A stretch of 64,000 nt of DNA from SAR11 cluster bacterium PRT-SC02 (GTDB taxonomy: Bacteria > Pseudomonadota > Alphaproteobacteria > Pelagibacterales > Pelagibacteraceae): positions 1-64,000 of the forward strand of contig JPUP01000078.1 of NCBI GenBank assembly GCA_001321855.1, written 5' to 3'. The translations under genes and the position numbers were made by a program. The first letter of the stretch is position 1. The number at the start of each line of letters is the position of its first letter. Shown piece after piece: positions 1 to 9,596 of this stretch. The notes below the pieces were generated by a model. That model made no database searches. It worked only from the letters and a program-made list of their open reading frames with translations, and had not been told where the DNA came from.

Positions 1-273
1 GGAAAAACAAAATTAATTAAGGGTATAACAAAAGAAGATGTTTATGTGACATTATCTAAAAGGGACTCAAGAAAATTAAAAGTTTTTATTGATTACGATG
101 GTCCGGTTATTGCTCCTATCAAAAAAGATCAAGAAATTGCAAAATTAAAAGTATATAAAGATCAAGAACTTTTAAATGAGACAATTATTTTTGCGTCACA
201 AGATTTAAAAAAAGTCAATTTTATTAAAAGTATATTTAATTCTATAAATTATTTGATTTGGGGTGATGTATAA
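1..273 (+). CDS. dacC: D-alanyl-D-alanine carboxypeptidase (DacC/PBP5 type), C-terminal fragment
   Basis: The frame is open from base 1, so this is the 3' end of a gene cut by the window edge; the GTG at 46 in the ORF track is only an internal codon. The visible ~90 residues resemble the beta-rich C-terminal domain of PBP5/6-type DD-carboxypeptidases, with the pattern VFIDYDGPVIAPIKKDQEIAKLKV. The serine peptidase domain lies off the window. The family trims the pentapeptide of peptidoglycan in the periplasm. The stop overlaps the tmk start, so it heads the tmk-holB-metG operon. The family call rests on the C-terminal domain only. Confidence 0.75.
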   Translation, partial: GKTKLIKGITKEDVYVTLSKRDSRKLKVFIDYDGPVIAPIKKDQEIAKLKVYKDQELLNETIIFASQDLKKVNFIKSIFNSINYLIWGDV

Positions 274-910
274 AAAAAAACCTTATTTCATCGTCTTTGA
301 AGGGGTAGAGGGATGTGGTAAATCTTTTCAATCAAAAAAATTGTATTTAAATTTAAGAAAAAGTTTTTCTACTATTCTTACAAGAGAACCAGGAGGAACA
401 AAAAGTGCAGAACTTATAAGAAAATTAATTTTAGATGATTATTTTAAAAAAGATGATAAAAATAAATTTGATAAATATACTGATACGTTGCTTTATTTAG
501 CCTCAAGAAACGAGCATGTAAATTCAAAAATTAAACCTGCATTAAAAAAAGGTAAAATAGTTATTTGCGATAGATTCACTGATTCTACTCATGCATATCA
601 AGTTTATGGGAAAAAAGTTAAAAAAAGTTTTATAAAAAATATTCATAATATTATTTTACAAAAGATTAGACCTAATTTAGTTTTCATTCTTAAAGTAAAT
701 CAAAAATCAGCTCATAAAAGACTTATAAAAAGAAAAAATAAAAATAGATATGATAAATTTTCAAAGAATTTTTATAGAAAAGTACAAAAATATTTTTTAA
801 AATTATCAAAAAACAAAAAAAATTATATTGTTTTAGACTCGTCTTCAAATACCAAAGATTTAGAAAAAAAAATATATGAGATTGTATTAAAAAGACTTAA
901 AAATGGATAA
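266..910 (+). CDS. tmk: Thymidylate kinase
   Basis: Phosphorylates dTMP to dTDP in the cytoplasm, the step feeding dTTP synthesis. The N-terminus has the P-loop FEGVEGCGKS (about residues 11-20), followed by the TREPGGT motif and the DRFTDSTHAYQ motif typical of Tmk. A lysine/arginine-rich lid region follows near residue 155. Length (about 214 aa) is normal. Both GTG 263 and ATG 266 are possible starts; ATG is preferred. It overlaps dacC upstream and holB downstream, and the tmk-holB pairing is common in bacteria. Confidence 0.95.
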   Translation: MYKKKPYFIVFEGVEGCGKSFQSKKLYLNLRKSFSTILTREPGGTKSAELIRKLILDDYFKKDDKNKFDKYTDTLLYLASRNEHVNSKIKPALKKGKIVICDRFTDSTHAYQVYGKKVKKSFIKNIHNIILQKIRPNLVFILKVNQKSAHKRLIKRKNKNRYDKFSKNFYRKVQKYFLKLSKNKKNYIVLDSSSNTKDLEKKIYEIVLKRLKNG

Positions 911-1832
911 GACACTTTTAGAGCCAGAACATACCTTAAAATTGATTAGTTATCATAAAAAGATGAATGAATTCCAAAAGCTTTATAATTTTAATAAATT
1001 ACCAAAAGTAATTATGCTTTCAGGTGAGAAGGGCATAGGAAAATTTACCTTTATAATTCATTTAATAATTTCTTTAATTGATAAAGAAAACTATGATTTT
1101 AAAAATTTGTCAATTTCAAAAAAATCTTTGACTCATAAACAAATAATTTCAAAAGTATTTTCTAATATTATAATTATCAAAGGTGATAATAATATATCAG
1201 TGAAAATAGAAGATATCAGAAAACTAAAAGAAATTATTTTAAAAAGTAATTTAAATGAAAAACCAAGATTTGTAATACTTGATGATTTGGACAAATTTAA
1301 TATTAATTGTCAAAATGCATTATTAAAAATAATTGAGGAACCCCCTAAAAATAATTATTTTATTCTGATCAATAATAAAAAAGATAAGATAGCTCAAACA
1401 ATTCAATCAAGATCTTTAGAATTTAAATTTTTTCTCAGAGAAAGTGAAAAAATATTTATAATAAAAGAAATTATCAAAAAAAATGATTTAGAGTGTAAAT
1501 TTGACTATTTAAATTTTCCATTATCTCCGGGTAAATTTGTTAACTTTAACTATTTAAGCATCAAAGAAAAAATTGATTTAGATCAATCGATTGTAACTTC
1601 AATCGGAAATCTTCTAAAATTATTTAGAAAAACAAAAAATAATTATTGTATTTTGTTTATAAAATATTTATTGGACAATAATATTTATAAAAAGATAGTT
1701 TTGAAGGATAGTGATCTAATGTCTCAAATTGATAATAAAAATGAGACAATGAAGCTTATTGATGATTTTGTTTTATTTAATTTGAGTCACAATTCTACAT
1801 TACAATTAATATCTGAAAAATTTAATGAATAA
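903..1832 (+). CDS. holB: DNA polymerase III delta' subunit
   Basis: Clamp-loader subunit of the replicative polymerase. The N-terminal AAA+-like domain has a P-loop GEKGIGKFT (about residues 41-49), the family motif NALLKIIEEPP, and a sensor/arginine-finger segment IQSRSLEF (the usual SRC motif reads SRS here). The C-terminal half is divergent and lysine-rich, as is common for AT-rich genomes. It starts inside the last codons of tmk and overlaps metG by 8 bases, so translation is probably coupled. Confidence 0.88.
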   Translation: MDKTLLEPEHTLKLISYHKKMNEFQKLYNFNKLPKVIMLSGEKGIGKFTFIIHLIISLIDKENYDFKNLSISKKSLTHKQIISKVFSNIIIIKGDNNISVKIEDIRKLKEIILKSNLNEKPRFVILDDLDKFNINCQNALLKIIEEPPKNNYFILINNKKDKIAQTIQSRSLEFKFFLRESEKIFIIKEIIKKNDLECKFDYLNFPLSPGKFVNFNYLSIKEKIDLDQSIVTSIGNLLKLFRKTKNNYCILFIKYLLDNNIYKKIVLKDSDLMSQIDNKNETMKLIDDFVLFNLSHNSTLQLISEKFNE

Positions 1833-3369
1833 CAAAAATTTTTATATAACGACACCTATTTATTATCCGTCTGGAAAACCACATATGGGTCACGCCTATT
1901 CTAGTATTATAGCAGATATTTTGGCCAGATTTAATAAAATTGATGGTAAAAATGTTTTTTTTCTTACTGGAACAGATGAACATGGATTAAAAATACAAAG
2001 GGAAGCTGAAAAAAATAATAAAAATCCGATTGATTTTTGTGATGAATTATCAAAGAAGTTTAAAGACCTTACTTCAACATTGTATTTATCGAATAATGAT
2101 TTCATACGTACTACAGAGAAAAGACATTATGAGTCAGTTAAAAATATATGGAACAAGTTGTATGATAATGGGAATATATATTTAGATAAATACAGTGGTT
2201 GGTATTCTGTTTCTGATGAAGCTTATTATGACGAAGATGAAATAGAAACAAGAGACGGCAATAAATTTGCAAAATTATCAGGATCAAAAGTAGACTGGGT
2301 GGAGGAAGAGTCCTACTTTTTTAGATTATCAAAGTGGTCTGAAAAGTTATTGGAGCATTATGATAAAAATCCTGAATTTATTCTACCATCTTCAAGAAAA
2401 AAAGAAGTTGTAAATTTTGTTAAAAAAGGCCTTAAAGACCTCTCTGTAAGTAGAACTTCATTTACTTGGGGAATTAAAGTTCCTCAAAATCATAAACATG
2501 TAATATATGTTTGGTTGGATGCTTTAACAAATTACATAAGTGCTCTTAATTATCCAAATACAAATGACAAATTATATAAAGAATTTTGGCCAGCAAATAT
2601 ACATATTATCGGTAAAGATATTTTAAGATTTCATGCTATTTATTGGCCAGCATTTTTAATGGCTGCTGAGATCAAATTGCCTAACAGAGTATATGGACAT
2701 GGCTGGATATTGTCAGATGAAAAAAAAATGTCAAAATCATTAGGTAACATTTTGGATCCAATAGAGATTATTGACAAATATGGAATTGATCAATTGAGAT
2801 ATTATTTAATGAAAGACGTATCTTTAGGAAATGACGGAAATATATCTTTAGAAAATTTAACAAATTGTATAAATAATGATCTGGCTAATAATTATGGAAA
2901 CTTATGCCAAAGAGTCTTAACTTTTGTAGAAAAAAATTGTGACAATACAATTCCAATACCTTCAAAGAGGGCAGAAGAGGATGAGGTTTTTAATAAGAAA
3001 ATTATAAATCAAGTTGATAAATTAAGATTATTGATGAATAAACAAGACATAAATAATTATATAAAAACCGTTGTAAATTTTTCTTTTGAAGCTAATAAAT
3101 ATTTTAATGATACTGAACCATGGAGTTTAAAAAATTCTGATAAAATTAGAATGGAGCAAATTATTTATACAATATTAGTTCAAATTAAGAATATAAGTAT
3201 ATTATTAAGTCCTATCATACCTGTTGCAACAAACAAAGTGTTTAAAATGATGAATGTAAATCCTGAGGATTGTAGAATTCAAAACATAAATAATAACGAT
3301 ATTTTAAAACATAAAAAAAAATTGAATAAAAAAGATATCTTATTTAAAAAGGTTGAAAATGATAATTGA
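1825..3369 (+). CDS. metG: Methionyl-tRNA synthetase
   Basis: Class I aminoacyl-tRNA synthetase that charges tRNA-Met. The HIGH-like signature is HMGH (residues 20-23) and KMSKS lies near residue 302. The region after WYSVSDEAYYDEDE lacks the CxxC zinc knuckles, so this is the compact zinc-free form. At 514 aa it ends after the anticodon-binding helical domain and has no C-terminal tRNA-binding dimer domain. It sits between holB and tatD, a neighbourhood common in alphaproteobacteria. Confidence 0.96.
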   Translation: MNNKNFYITTPIYYPSGKPHMGHAYSSIIADILARFNKIDGKNVFFLTGTDEHGLKIQREAEKNNKNPIDFCDELSKKFKDLTSTLYLSNNDFIRTTEKRHYESVKNIWNKLYDNGNIYLDKYSGWYSVSDEAYYDEDEIETRDGNKFAKLSGSKVDWVEEESYFFRLSKWSEKLLEHYDKNPEFILPSSRKKEVVNFVKKGLKDLSVSRTSFTWGIKVPQNHKHVIYVWLDALTNYISALNYPNTNDKLYKEFWPANIHIIGKDILRFHAIYWPAFLMAAEIKLPNRVYGHGWILSDEKKMSKSLGNILDPIEIIDKYGIDQLRYYLMKDVSLGNDGNISLENLTNCINNDLANNYGNLCQRVLTFVEKNCDNTIPIPSKRAEEDEVFNKKIINQVDKLRLLMNKQDINNYIKTVVNFSFEANKYFNDTEPWSLKNSDKIRMEQIIYTILVQIKNISILLSPIIPVATNKVFKMMNVNPEDCRIQNINNNDILKHKKKLNKKDILFKKVENDN

Positions 3370-4135
3370 TTCTCATTGCCATCTAGATTATGAACCTATC
3401 AACTCTTCATTAGACGAGGTAATTGAAAGAGCAAAAAAAAATGGAGTAACTAACATGCTAACAATTTCTACTGAAGATAAAAAATACTCAAAAATACTCG
3501 AAATAGTTAACAAATATAAGAATGTTTATGGCACATATGGTATTCATCCCCATGAAGCAAATGTTCATCAAAAAATTAATTCAAAGACAATTATTGAAAA
3601 GATAAAAATGAACAATAAAATTATAGGCATTGGTGAAACGGGTTTAGATTTTTATTATAACCATTCAGAAAAAGATATTCAGATTAAATTATTTTTGGAG
3701 CATATAAAAGCATCTAGGGAACTTAATTTACCACTAATTGTTCATACACGTGCTGCAGAAAACGAAACTTATAATATATTAAAAAAAGAAAATAAAAATA
3801 GAGATTTAAAAATTTTAATACATTGTTTTACTGGTTCTGTCGATTTCGCAAAAAAAATTCTCGATTTAAATTGTTATATATCTGCTAGTGGTATTGTAAC
3901 ATTTAAAAAGTCCTCAGAGTTAAGAAAAGCATTTGAAATAGTTCCTTTAGAAAGATTATTAGTCGAAACTGACTCACCTTATTTATCACCCGAACCATTA
4001 AGAGGAAAATCGAATGAGCCAGGAAATATAGTTCATACAATTAAATTTTTATCAAATTTAAAAAAAATTGATTATGAGTCAATTATTTCACAAACATCAA
4101 AAAATTTCTTAAATTTATTTGGAAAATTAAATTGA
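3359..4135 (+). CDS. tatD: TatD-family metal-dependent hydrolase
   Basis: TIM-barrel deoxyribonuclease-like hydrolase. Metal-ligand motifs are all present in order: DSHCHLD at the N-terminus, GIHPHEA, GETGLDFYY, LPLIVHTRAA, IHCFTG and VETDSPYLSPEP. Length (258 aa) is normal for the YcfH/TatD branch. The ORF track begins at TTG 3353, but ATG 3359 gives the canonical MIIDSHCH start; it lies inside the end of metG. Family members act on DNA 3' ends or D-aminoacyl-tRNA; the exact substrate here is not shown by sequence. Confidence 0.92.
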   Translation: MIIDSHCHLDYEPINSSLDEVIERAKKNGVTNMLTISTEDKKYSKILEIVNKYKNVYGTYGIHPHEANVHQKINSKTIIEKIKMNNKIIGIGETGLDFYYNHSEKDIQIKLFLEHIKASRELNLPLIVHTRAAENETYNILKKENKNRDLKILIHCFTGSVDFAKKILDLNCYISASGIVTFKKSSELRKAFEIVPLERLLVETDSPYLSPEPLRGKSNEPGNIVHTIKFLSNLKKIDYESIISQTSKNFLNLFGKLN

Positions 4136-4902
4136 AAAAAAAATTTACTATCTTAGGCTGCGGTAGCTCAATAGGATCTCCATGGATTACAAATTATTGG
4201 GGTAATTTAGACAAAACTAATAAAAAAAATATTAGAACAAGATGTTGTGCTCATATACAATATAATGATTTATCAATTTTATTAGATACATCTCCTGATA
4301 TAAAACAGCAATTACTAAAAAATAAAATTACAAATGTTGACTCCGTTATCTATACTCATGAACATTCAGATCAAACTTCAGGTATTTTTGAATTGAGGCC
4401 TTTTTATTGGAAAAATAAAAAAAAAATATCAATATTTGGAAGTAAAAAAACTATTAATATTTTAAAACAAAAATATGATTTTTGCTTCAAGAAAAAATAT
4501 GACTATAAACCAATAATGAGTGCTAAAATAATAAAGAATAATTTTACTATTAAGAATAAATTAACTGCTTTAAAAATAAAATCTTTAGAAGTTGAACATG
4601 GTTTAATTAAGTCAACAGCTTATATATTTAAAAAAATAGCTTATGTAAGTGATTGCAACAAAATAGAAGAAAAAAATTTAAAACATTTTAAAAATTTGAA
4701 TTATTTGATAATTGATTGTTTGCGTTTATCTAAACATAACTCACACTTAAATTTGGATCAGTCACTTCTTTTAATTAGCAAAATAAGACCAAAAAAAGCT
4801 ATTTTAACAAACTTACATACAGATTTAGATTACGAAAAATTAAAAAAAATATTACCTAAAAATGTAATTCCTGCATTTGATGGTTATCACTTTACTTTTT
4901 AA
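4132..4902 (+). CDS. MBL-fold metallo-hydrolase (PhnP-like)
   Basis: Metallo-beta-lactamase fold enzyme resembling the PhnP/cyclic phosphodiesterase branch. The opening LGCGSSIGSPW and the metal motif THEHSDQ (about residues 75-81) are typical, with later ligands in AYVSDCNKI and NLHTDLDYE. The start appears to be TTG at 4132 overlapping the tatD stop; no ATG suits. In alphaproteobacteria an MBL hydrolase commonly follows tatD. The exact phosphodiester substrate is unknown. The 3' end overlaps the convergent glutathione peroxidase gene by 11 bases. Confidence 0.85.
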   Translation: MKKKFTILGCGSSIGSPWITNYWGNLDKTNKKNIRTRCCAHIQYNDLSILLDTSPDIKQQLLKNKITNVDSVIYTHEHSDQTSGIFELRPFYWKNKKKISIFGSKKTINILKQKYDFCFKKKYDYKPIMSAKIIKNNFTIKNKLTALKIKSLEVEHGLIKSTAYIFKKIAYVSDCNKIEEKNLKHFKNLNYLIIDCLRLSKHNSHLNLDQSLLLISKIRPKKAILTNLHTDLDYEKLKKILPKNVIPAFDGYHFTF

Positions 4903-5437
4903 TCTCTTTCTCTATTAAATTAATAAATTTCTTTGATGTCGGTTTTGTGAAAGAGGCAAAAGTATCTACAATTTTTCCATCTTTTCCAATAACAATTTTG
5001 TGAAAATTCCATTTAGGTATTGCTCCCAAGCCATGATTTTTTTTTGCCCATTTATAAAAAGGATGAGCGTTAGTTCCAATTACATCAATCTTCTCGGTCA
5101 TCGGAAAGTTAATACCAAAATTTGTTTCACAAAAACTTTTAATTTCTTCATTTGTACCAGGCTCTTGTTTAAAGTTATTTGTTGGCACTCCTAAAATGAT
5201 GAGATTATTTTCTCTATATTTTTCCCAAACAAACTGTAAATCTTCATATTGCGGTGTGTAACCGCATCTACTTGCAACATTAACAACTATTATCACATTA
5301 TTTTTATACTTTTCCATCAGAATAGTTTCACCATTAATACCTTTAAAACTTAAATCATAAAGCGATTTTCCTTGATAGCTTTTAGCCGAGTTAATAAATG
5401 AAAATATCATAAAAAATATTATAATAAATTTGCCCAT
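4892..5437 (-). CDS. Glutathione peroxidase family protein, secreted
   Basis: Thiol peroxidase of the GPx family. Residues 1-20 form a signal peptide (hydrophobic run ending NSAKS), so it probably acts in the periplasm. The peroxidatic cysteine is C58 in NVASRCGYT; the conserved Gln and Trp regions (LGVPTNNFKQEPGT, IPKWNFHKI) follow. It is the cysteine rather than selenocysteine form, which usually uses thioredoxin. It is the last gene of a minus-strand set nhaA-sufU-gpx with tight spacing (2 bases to the SufU-like gene). Confidence 0.93.
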   Translation of the reverse strand: MGKFIIIFFMIFSFINSAKSYQGKSLYDLSFKGINGETILMEKYKNNVIIVVNVASRCGYTPQYEDLQFVWEKYRENNLIILGVPTNNFKQEPGTNEEIKSFCETNFGINFPMTEKIDVIGTNAHPFYKWAKKNHGLGAIPKWNFHKIVIGKDGKIVDTFASFTKPTSKKFINLIEKEIKK

Positions 5438-5439
5438 AT

Positions 5440-5832
5440 TTATTTTCCCAAGGCCTTAATTAAGGCTTTAAAAGGAAGAACAACACATTCTACACGATTA
5501 CTATTTTTTTTCAAAAGATCTTTAAATGGTTTAAATTTTTCTGGTAATTTTATATTATTATTTGAATTTTTTAATATCAGATAATCTTTTTTTAAAGACT
5601 TAATTGAAAAAGTATTTATTTTTTTTGACAATATACTTGCAGAAGCTTGACAAATTATACATGACTCAGTTTCATACCTCATAGAAATTATTTTTTCTTT
5701 TTTTGCAACTAATTGAATTTTAATTTTGTCACCACACATATGGTTTTTGGAATTTGAATAGTGTGTAAAATAATTCTTTAAACCATAATTCTTAGTGTCT
5801 GATGCAAGTTTTATTATTTTATCGTCTATCAT
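5440..5832 (-). CDS. Fe-S cluster assembly scaffold, SufU/IscU-like
   Basis: Short NifU N-terminal/SufU-type protein. Conserved cysteines sit at C33 (MCGDKIKI), C61 in CIICQASAS and C116 in RVECVVLPFKAL; these match the three Fe-S ligands of the family. An extra C58 precedes the second ligand. At 130 aa it is slightly shorter than SufU. It overlaps nhaA by 4 bases (ATGA-type) rather than sitting with other suf genes, which is unusual for a scaffold but does not change the family call. Confidence 0.85.
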   Translation of the reverse strand: MIDDKIIKLASDTKNYGLKNYFTHYSNSKNHMCGDKIKIQLVAKKEKIISMRYETESCIICQASASILSKKINTFSIKSLKKDYLILKNSNNNIKLPEKFKPFKDLLKKNSNRVECVVLPFKALIKALGK

Positions 5833-7010
5833 TTTTTTGAGAAGTAAATTAAAATGAATCCTAAAATTGTAGACAAAAACGAACCAACTAAAACACCAAT
5901 TTTTACTCCATCCATATATTCAATATCATTGACAAATGCTAGATTTCCCACAAATAGACTCATTGTAAATCCTATACCAGTAAGTACACCAACACCATAA
6001 AAAGATAAAATATTTGAGTTATTCGGCATTGCAGCAAGTTTTAATTTTATTGATACGATAGAGAATAGAAAAACACCAATTTGTTTTCCAAAAAATAATC
6101 CACAAACAATTCCTAAGGGAACACTTTCAAAAAGTGAATTAAAACTTAACCCCTCCAAAGAAACACCGGCATTAGCAAAGGCAAAGATTGGCATAATTCC
6201 AAACGCTACATATGGAGAAATTGAATGTTCTAATTTTAATAATAACGAGTCTTTTAATCCTATTGCTTTATTATTATTTTTATGCGGTATTGTTAAGGCT
6301 AGAATAACACCTGAAATTGTTGCATGTATACCTGACGCATGAGTAAATTCCCAAAGAAAAATTCCAATAATTAGATAGGGAATAAAATTTCTAACATTAA
6401 ATCTATTTAATAAAATTAGAACGATAACACTCAAAAACATTAAAGCTAAGTATGTAATCTGCACATTATCTGAATAAAAAAATGCAATTATAATTATTGC
6501 CCCCAAGTCATCAATGATCGCTAAAGCTGTTAAGAACACTTTCAATGAAACAGGAACTTTTTTTCCTAATAGAGATAGGACTCCAAGTGAAAAAGCTATA
6601 TCAGTGGCTGAAGGTATTGCCCAACCTTTTAGAGTAATAGCATTACCATAATTAATAATTATATATATTAATGCTGGAACAACCATTCCTCCCACTGCAC
6701 CGATAATAGGTAGAAGTGCTTGTTTAGGATTAGAAAGTTCACCCTGAATAAACTCTCTTTTGATTTCGAGTGAAACTAAAAAAAAGAATATGGCCATCAA
6801 GACATCGTTAATCCAATGTATAACTGTTAAATTAAGACCAATATCTCTAAAACCTAATAAAAATTTGGTCTCTAAAGTTTCATAATATAGGTCACTTAAA
6901 TTTGAGTTGCTGATTATCAACGCTAAAATTGCAGCAAATAATAAAACAAGCCCTGATGCAGCTTCAAGCCTGAAAAACCATTTGAAAGGTTTAGAGATGT
7001 ATTGAATCAT
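5829..7010 (-). CDS. nhaA: Na+/H+ antiporter NhaA
   Basis: Inner-membrane sodium/proton antiporter of about 12 membrane segments. Diagnostic pieces are RLEAASGLVLLFAA at the N-terminus, WINDVLMAIFFFLVSLEIKREF, the SATDIAFSLGVL segment and the paired aspartates in AIIDDLGAIIIIA (near residue 160) that bind sodium. It starts the minus-strand operon nhaA-sufU-gpx, divergent from tRNA-Pro. It fits sodium homeostasis in seawater. Confidence 0.96.
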   Translation of the reverse strand: MIQYISKPFKWFFRLEAASGLVLLFAAILALIISNSNLSDLYYETLETKFLLGFRDIGLNLTVIHWINDVLMAIFFFLVSLEIKREFIQGELSNPKQALLPIIGAVGGMVVPALIYIIINYGNAITLKGWAIPSATDIAFSLGVLSLLGKKVPVSLKVFLTALAIIDDLGAIIIIAFFYSDNVQITYLALMFLSVIVLILLNRFNVRNFIPYLIIGIFLWEFTHASGIHATISGVILALTIPHKNNNKAIGLKDSLLLKLEHSISPYVAFGIMPIFAFANAGVSLEGLSFNSLFESVPLGIVCGLFFGKQIGVFLFSIVSIKLKLAAMPNNSNILSFYGVGVLTGIGFTMSLFVGNLAFVNDIEYMDGVKIGVLVGSFLSTILGFILIYFSKK

Positions 7011-7045
7011 ATGTATTATTTACTTCCATCTTTAACATCTTTCAA

Positions 7046-7074
7046 TTGCCAAAAAGTCATAATTAACTTATAAA
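7046..7074 (+). promoter_or_regulatory. Sigma70-type promoter of tRNA-Pro
   Basis: TTGCCA and TATAAA are separated by exactly 17 bases, and the -10 box ends 10 bases before the tRNA 5' end. The spacing and match fit a vegetative promoter; no experimental support is available. Confidence 0.5.
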
Positions 7075-7084
7075 ATTAGCCATT

Positions 7085-7161
<77 letters not shown>

Positions 7162-7165
7162 TTTT

Positions 7166-8311
7166 ATGATAAATTTTTTTAAACCAGAGAATAAATTTAA
7201 TATTAATTTACAAAGTCCCTCAAAGTCATTTTGGACAACTTTTAAAAAAGCATTTCTAATCAAAAAAGATTTTAAATCTTTTTGGAAAAATCTGAATAAA
7301 GATAATTTACCTAAAGAATTAGTAGAAATTACTAATCAATTTTTAAAAACAGAGAGTTATGAATGGGTTTCAAAATTTTGGAGACATTGCATGATTAATC
7401 ATTTCAAATCTATAAATAAAAAATCATCAAAAGAAGCATTAGAGTCTATTATTTTAACCGATGTAACTTCACATACATATTTTGAAAAAAAAAATTTTAA
7501 TAATACTAGCAAAAATTTAAAAAATCATGAAAACGCAAATATAAACATTTTTAAAAAACATAAAAATTTAAGCACATATGACTCAATAAGTTATAACACT
7601 ACAACATTATTGTATTATAATTTAAAAAAAGAATTTACTAAATCAATATATGAAAAAATAAATAGAAAGTTTTATAGTCAATACTCACCTAATATAGAGA
7701 TTGATAATTTAGAAATAAATCAACACCTTATGTATACTATTAATGAATTAGAAAGATTACAAAAAATTATCGATTTCAGAAAAAAAGATATCAGAATTTT
7801 GGAGATAGGGGCAGGGTACGGTAGAACCGCAAATGCAATTATATCTTTATATGAAGGCGTCAAATACGTGATTGCTGACATTCCACCAACTATATTTGCA
7901 TCTATGACAAATTTAAAAAAACATTATCCTAATTTAAAAATTGCTTCTGCATTAAATCTGAACAATTCAAACGATATAAATCATCTTATCGATGAAAATG
8001 ATGTAACTTTTATATTTCCACACCAATTGCGACAATTAGGTAATAAAAAATTTGATCTAGCTTTAATGATTGGTGTATCCTTAGAAATGGAACCTCGTGA
8101 TATAAAAAGATATATGAATTTTATAAATACTCTCTCAAGTAATTTATACATGAAGGTATTTGAATTTTCTGGCCTTCCATACTCATTTTACAAATTTTAT
8201 CGACATAACGTTAAATCTGATTATTTTATACATGAGAATTGGGAAGAATTATTTAATGAGGTAGGAACAGAGACAGATTTTATGTATCATTTAGGGTATA
8301 AAATAAAATGA
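7166..8311 (+). CDS. Putative sugar O-methyltransferase (SAM-dependent)
   Basis: The ORF track start lies inside tRNA-Pro; ATG 7166 just after the CCA end is the sensible start, giving about 381 aa. The C-terminal half is a Rossmann methyltransferase with the SAM motif [13 protein letters not shown] (about residues 211-222) and later [15 protein letters not shown]. Layout and motifs match the putative sugar O-methyltransferase family found in surface-polysaccharide loci. The gene overlaps the NDUFS4-like gene by 4 bases. Its place directly behind a tRNA suggests insertion. The sugar substrate is unknown. Confidence 0.7.
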   Translation: MINFFKPENKFNINLQSPSKSFWTTFKKAFLIKKDFKSFWKNLNKDNLPKELVEITNQFLKTESYEWVSKFWRHCMINHFKSINKKSSKEALESIILTDVTSHTYFEKKNFNNTSKNLKNHENANINIFKKHKNLSTYDSISYNTTTLLYYNLKKEFTKSIYEKINRKFYSQYSPNIEIDNLEINQHLMYTINELERLQKIIDFRKKDIRILEIGAGYGRTANAIISLYEGVKYVIADIPPTIFASMTNLKKHYPNLKIASALNLNNSNDINHLIDENDVTFIFPHQLRQLGNKKFDLALMIGVSLEMEPRDIKRYMNFINTLSSNLYMKVFEFSGLPYSFYKFYRHNVKSDYFIHENWEELFNEVGTETDFMYHLGYKIK

Positions 8312-8589
8312 GAATTGCAAGAATTTATTTACCTACTAAGTCTGCAATGCAATCTGGTAAAGGTAAAACTGAAAAATGGGTACTAGAATTCGTATCACAA
8401 AAAAGCAAATACAATCCATTAATGGGTTGGGAAAGCTCGAAAGATACTAATAGTCAAATAAAACTCAATTTTTCGTCTAAAGAACAGGCAATTGAATATG
8501 CTAACAAAAATAACATTAAATATAAGTTAATTGAGCCAAATAAAAAAAAATTTGTTATAAAATCTTACGCTGATAACTTTTTGAATTAA
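8308..8589 (+). CDS. Complex I NDUFS4-like accessory subunit
   Basis: A 93-aa protein matching the ETC complex I conserved region (bacterial counterpart of mitochondrial NDUFS4/18 kDa subunit). Visible family pattern: RIYLPTKSAMQSGKGKT near the start, then PLMGWESSKDTNSQIKL and SKEQAIEYANKNNIKY. It would stabilise NADH:ubiquinone oxidoreductase at the inner membrane. In alphaproteobacteria this gene commonly follows tRNA-Pro, so the methyltransferase between them looks like an insertion. Confidence 0.85.
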   Translation: MRIARIYLPTKSAMQSGKGKTEKWVLEFVSQKSKYNPLMGWESSKDTNSQIKLNFSSKEQAIEYANKNNIKYKLIEPNKKKFVIKSYADNFLN

Positions 8590-8591
8590 TT

Positions 8592-9596
8592 ATGTGGCGA
8601 AGTTTTTTTACAGAGAGAAAATGGTTAGTTTGGTCTTGGGGAGGATTTATTTTTATAATTCTCTCGCTGTTAGCTCAAACTTATATCGATGTCAAAATCA
8701 ATGAATGGTATAAAGGATTTTACGATCTCTTACAAAAAGCACCAGAGAGAGAACTTTCTGAGTTTTACGATGGAATTTTGCTATTTATGAAATTAGCCAT
8801 TCCGTATGTTATAATTTACACAGTTACCAACTATTTTACTCGATTATGGGCTTTTAGATGGCGTGAAGCCATGACCTTTTCTTACATGCCTTATTGGAGA
8901 GCAGTAGACGCTAAAGTTGAAGGTGCATCTCAGAGAATTCAGGAGGATGCAATGAATTTTGCTAAAATAGTTGAGAGTCTTGGATTACAAGTTGTTAGAG
9001 CCATTATGTTACTTATTGCATTTATTCCAATATTGTGGGGATTATCTTCTAATGTTGTAATTCCTTTTTTTAAAGATATATCTGGATCTCTCGTTTGGGT
9101 ATCATTAACTGCAAGTTTAGGGGGTCTTGTAATTAGTTGGCTTGTGGGTATTAAATTACCAGGCTTAGAATATAATAATCAGAAAGTAGAGGCTGCTTTC
9201 AGAAAAGAATTAGTTTATGGAGAAGATGACAGAAAAAATTACGTTCAGGCTCCAACTATTTTACAACTTTTTACAGGAATAAAATTTAATTATCATAGAT
9301 TGTTTCTTCATTATGGTTATTTTGATTTATGGTTAATAATGTATAATCAAACAATGATTATTGTTCCTTACCTATTAATGGGACCTGGTCTTTTTACTGG
9401 CGCTATGACTTTAGGAGTTCTCATACAAACATCTAGTGCCTTTAGAGAAGTTCAAAGTAGTTTTTCACTTTTCCTTCAAAACTGGACTAGAATAACTGAA
9501 TTAAGATCAATTCACAAAAGATTGATGGAATTTGAAACTGCTATTAATTTTAAAAACAAGTTGAGAAAACCTAGAAAATCTGATGTAAGAGCTTAA
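8592..9596 (+). CDS. SbmA/BacA-like inner-membrane transporter
   Basis: Membrane protein of 334 aa with several hydrophobic segments. The pattern INEWYKGFYDLLQKA, then RLWAFRWREAMTFSYMPYW, RIQEDAMNFAKIVESLG and FRKELVYGEDD is characteristic of the SbmA/BacA family, proton-driven importers of peptides and related compounds. The family resembles ABC transmembrane domains but lacks an ATPase, as here. It starts 2 bases after the NDUFS4-like gene and shares TAATG with the AEC carrier. The substrate cannot be read from sequence. Confidence 0.85.
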   Translation: MWRSFFTERKWLVWSWGGFIFIILSLLAQTYIDVKINEWYKGFYDLLQKAPERELSEFYDGILLFMKLAIPYVIIYTVTNYFTRLWAFRWREAMTFSYMPYWRAVDAKVEGASQRIQEDAMNFAKIVESLGLQVVRAIMLLIAFIPILWGLSSNVVIPFFKDISGSLVWVSLTASLGGLVISWLVGIKLPGLEYNNQKVEAAFRKELVYGEDDRKNYVQAPTILQLFTGIKFNYHRLFLHYGYFDLWLIMYNQTMIIVPYLLMGPGLFTGAMTLGVLIQTSSAFREVQSSFSLFLQNWTRITELRSIHKRLMEFETAINFKNKLRKPRKSDVRA